A DNA stretch of 64,000 nt. It comes from CAYOHY01 sp964403885. GTDB lineage: Bacteria > Actinomycetota > Coriobacteriia > Anaerosomatales > PHET01. Every line of letters begins with the position of its first letter. Positions within the stretch are counted from its first letter, which is position 1. This document shows positions 63,292 through 64,000 of this stretch, in pieces. Location of the stretch: the NCBI GenBank assembly GCA_964403885.1, contig CAYOHY010000001.1:48847-112846 (forward strand), in the 5' to 3' direction. The translations under genes and the position numbers were made by a program. The notes beneath the pieces were generated by a model. It was not told the origin of the DNA and ran no database searches. It worked only from the letters and a program-made list of their open reading frames with translations.

Positions 63292-64000
63292 ATGGTGATC
63301 GAAGACGCGGGAGCGATGCGCGACTCATCCGCCATCGTCGCCCAGGCGGTGGCTCAGGGCCTTTCGGCGCTCGACGAGTGGCAGGCGAAGTCGCTGCTCG
63401 CGGCCTATGGGGTCCCCATTCCCGACGGCGGTCTCGCACGTAGCGCTGATGAGGCCGTGGCGATCGCGGGACGGCTCGACGGTCCCGTCGTGGTCAAGGC
63501 GGTCGGTGCCGACATCGCTCACAAGACCGAGCATGGGCTCGTCGCATTGAACCTTCTCGGCGCAGATGCGGTACGGAGCGCGGCGAGCGACCTTCTGGCC
63601 CGTGCTGAAGGTGCGTCGCTGCTTGTCGAGCGGATGGTCCACGGGCGCCGCGAGTTCATGGTGGGCATGAAGCGCGATGTCTCCTACGGCCCGGTGGTCG
63701 TCTTTGGCATCGGCGGGATCTTCGCAGAGGCACATCGAGACATCACCCTTGGCGTGACGCCGCTCGGCGAGCGAGACGTCGAGCGCATGCTCGAGACCAT
63801 CCGGGCTCATGCGCTGCTGGACTCCTTCCGAGGGATGCCGCCGGTCGACCGTACGTCGCTCGCCTCGGCGATCCGGGCACTTGCGCGCATCGCCGAGGAC
63901 CATCCGGCGGTGACCGAGATCGACGTGAACCCGCTCATCGTGGAGGGCGCGACGGCCGTTGCCGCTGACGCACTCGTGATCCTCGACCCAGCGGTTGCCG
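63292..64000 (+). CDS. ATP-grasp subunit of ADP-forming acyl-CoA synthetase (5' part)
   Basis: 236 codons, open to the window end. The ATP-grasp_5 pattern is clear: EWQAKSLLAAYGVPIPDGG, GPVVVKAVGADIAHKTEHG, MVHGRREFMVGMKRD, YGPVVVFGIGG, and EIDVNPLIV. This is the beta (ATP-binding) part of acetyl-CoA synthetase (ADP-forming) or a related acyl-CoA/acetyltransferase protein; it could be a separate beta subunit or, less likely, the N-terminus of a fusion. These enzymes make ATP from acyl-CoA in anaerobes and match the KorAB pathway nearby. ATG 63292 (GTG 63295 alternative). Confidence 0.85.
   Translation, partial: MVIEDAGAMRDSSAIVAQAVAQGLSALDEWQAKSLLAAYGVPIPDGGLARSADEAVAIAGRLDGPVVVKAVGADIAHKTEHGLVALNLLGADAVRSAASDLLARAEGASLLVERMVHGRREFMVGMKRDVSYGPVVVFGIGGIFAEAHRDITLGVTPLGERDVERMLETIRAHALLDSFRGMPPVDRTSLASAIRALARIAEDHPAVTEIDVNPLIVEGATAVAADALVILDPAVA

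Overview
The window is a 64 kb piece of a high-GC bacterial chromosome dominated by core genes in long operons, mostly on the + strand. The gene set points to an anaerobic or microaerophilic actinobacterium, with Coriobacteriia or an allied lineage as my best guess. The reasons are an mIHF-type nucleoid protein, SepF, DivIVA and YggT downstream of ftsZ with no ftsA, a meso-DAP-type MurE, frequent GTG starts, ferredoxin-dependent 2-oxoacid oxidoreductase (KorAB), an ADP-forming acyl-CoA synthetase-type ATP-grasp protein, and a reverse-rubrerythrin-like protein. The taxon is inference. No mobile element, CRISPR array or prophage was seen.

Layout. 1-12317 is the dcw cluster: ftsI (3' end), murE, murF, mraY, murD, ftsW, murG, murC, murB, ftsQ, ftsZ, tightly packed and often overlapping. 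Two strong hairpins follow ftsZ, then a convergent DUF4013-like membrane protein. 13406-21873 is the ylm-type division block (pgeF, yggS, sepF, proC, yggT, divIVA, yggU), split by a complete phosphate module (pstSCAB-phoU). A small uncharacterised gene precedes a full T-box leader (specifier ATC, UGGU bulge, intrinsic terminator) for ileS. Then come a TraR/DksA zinc-finger protein, lspA, rluD and a divergent GerMN lipoprotein.

28432-41187 is one long pyrimidine operon under a PyrR-type leader: pyrR, pyrB, pyrC, carA, a universal stress protein, carB, pyrK, pyrD, a lipoprotein, pyrF, pyrE. It encodes the whole route to UMP plus two non-pathway genes. 41195-44932 holds mihF, gmk, rpoZ, thiI and a DUF3524 glycosyltransferase resembling tRNA-queuosine mannosyltransferase. 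44971-48333 is a PadR-controlled membrane/ABC exporter operon with a visible promoter and operator. 48330-50576 is a redox-stress group (rubrerythrin-like, DJ-1-like, and a divergent NapH-like polyferredoxin).

50601-58568 holds an alpha-oxoamine synthase with a perfect palindromic operator, followed by three tandem membrane GGDEF/HD-GYP proteins whose catalytic motifs have diverged differently. The last part has korA-korB on the minus strand, coaBC (probably leaderless), a DUF190 gene, tRNA-Pro(GGG) with its own promoter and terminator, and the 5' part of an ATP-grasp acyl-CoA synthetase subunit. The most unusual items are the tandem c-di-GMP paralogues, the pst block inside the division cluster with pstS starting inside pgeF, the queuosine-mannosyltransferase-like gene, and the extra genes in the pyr operon.
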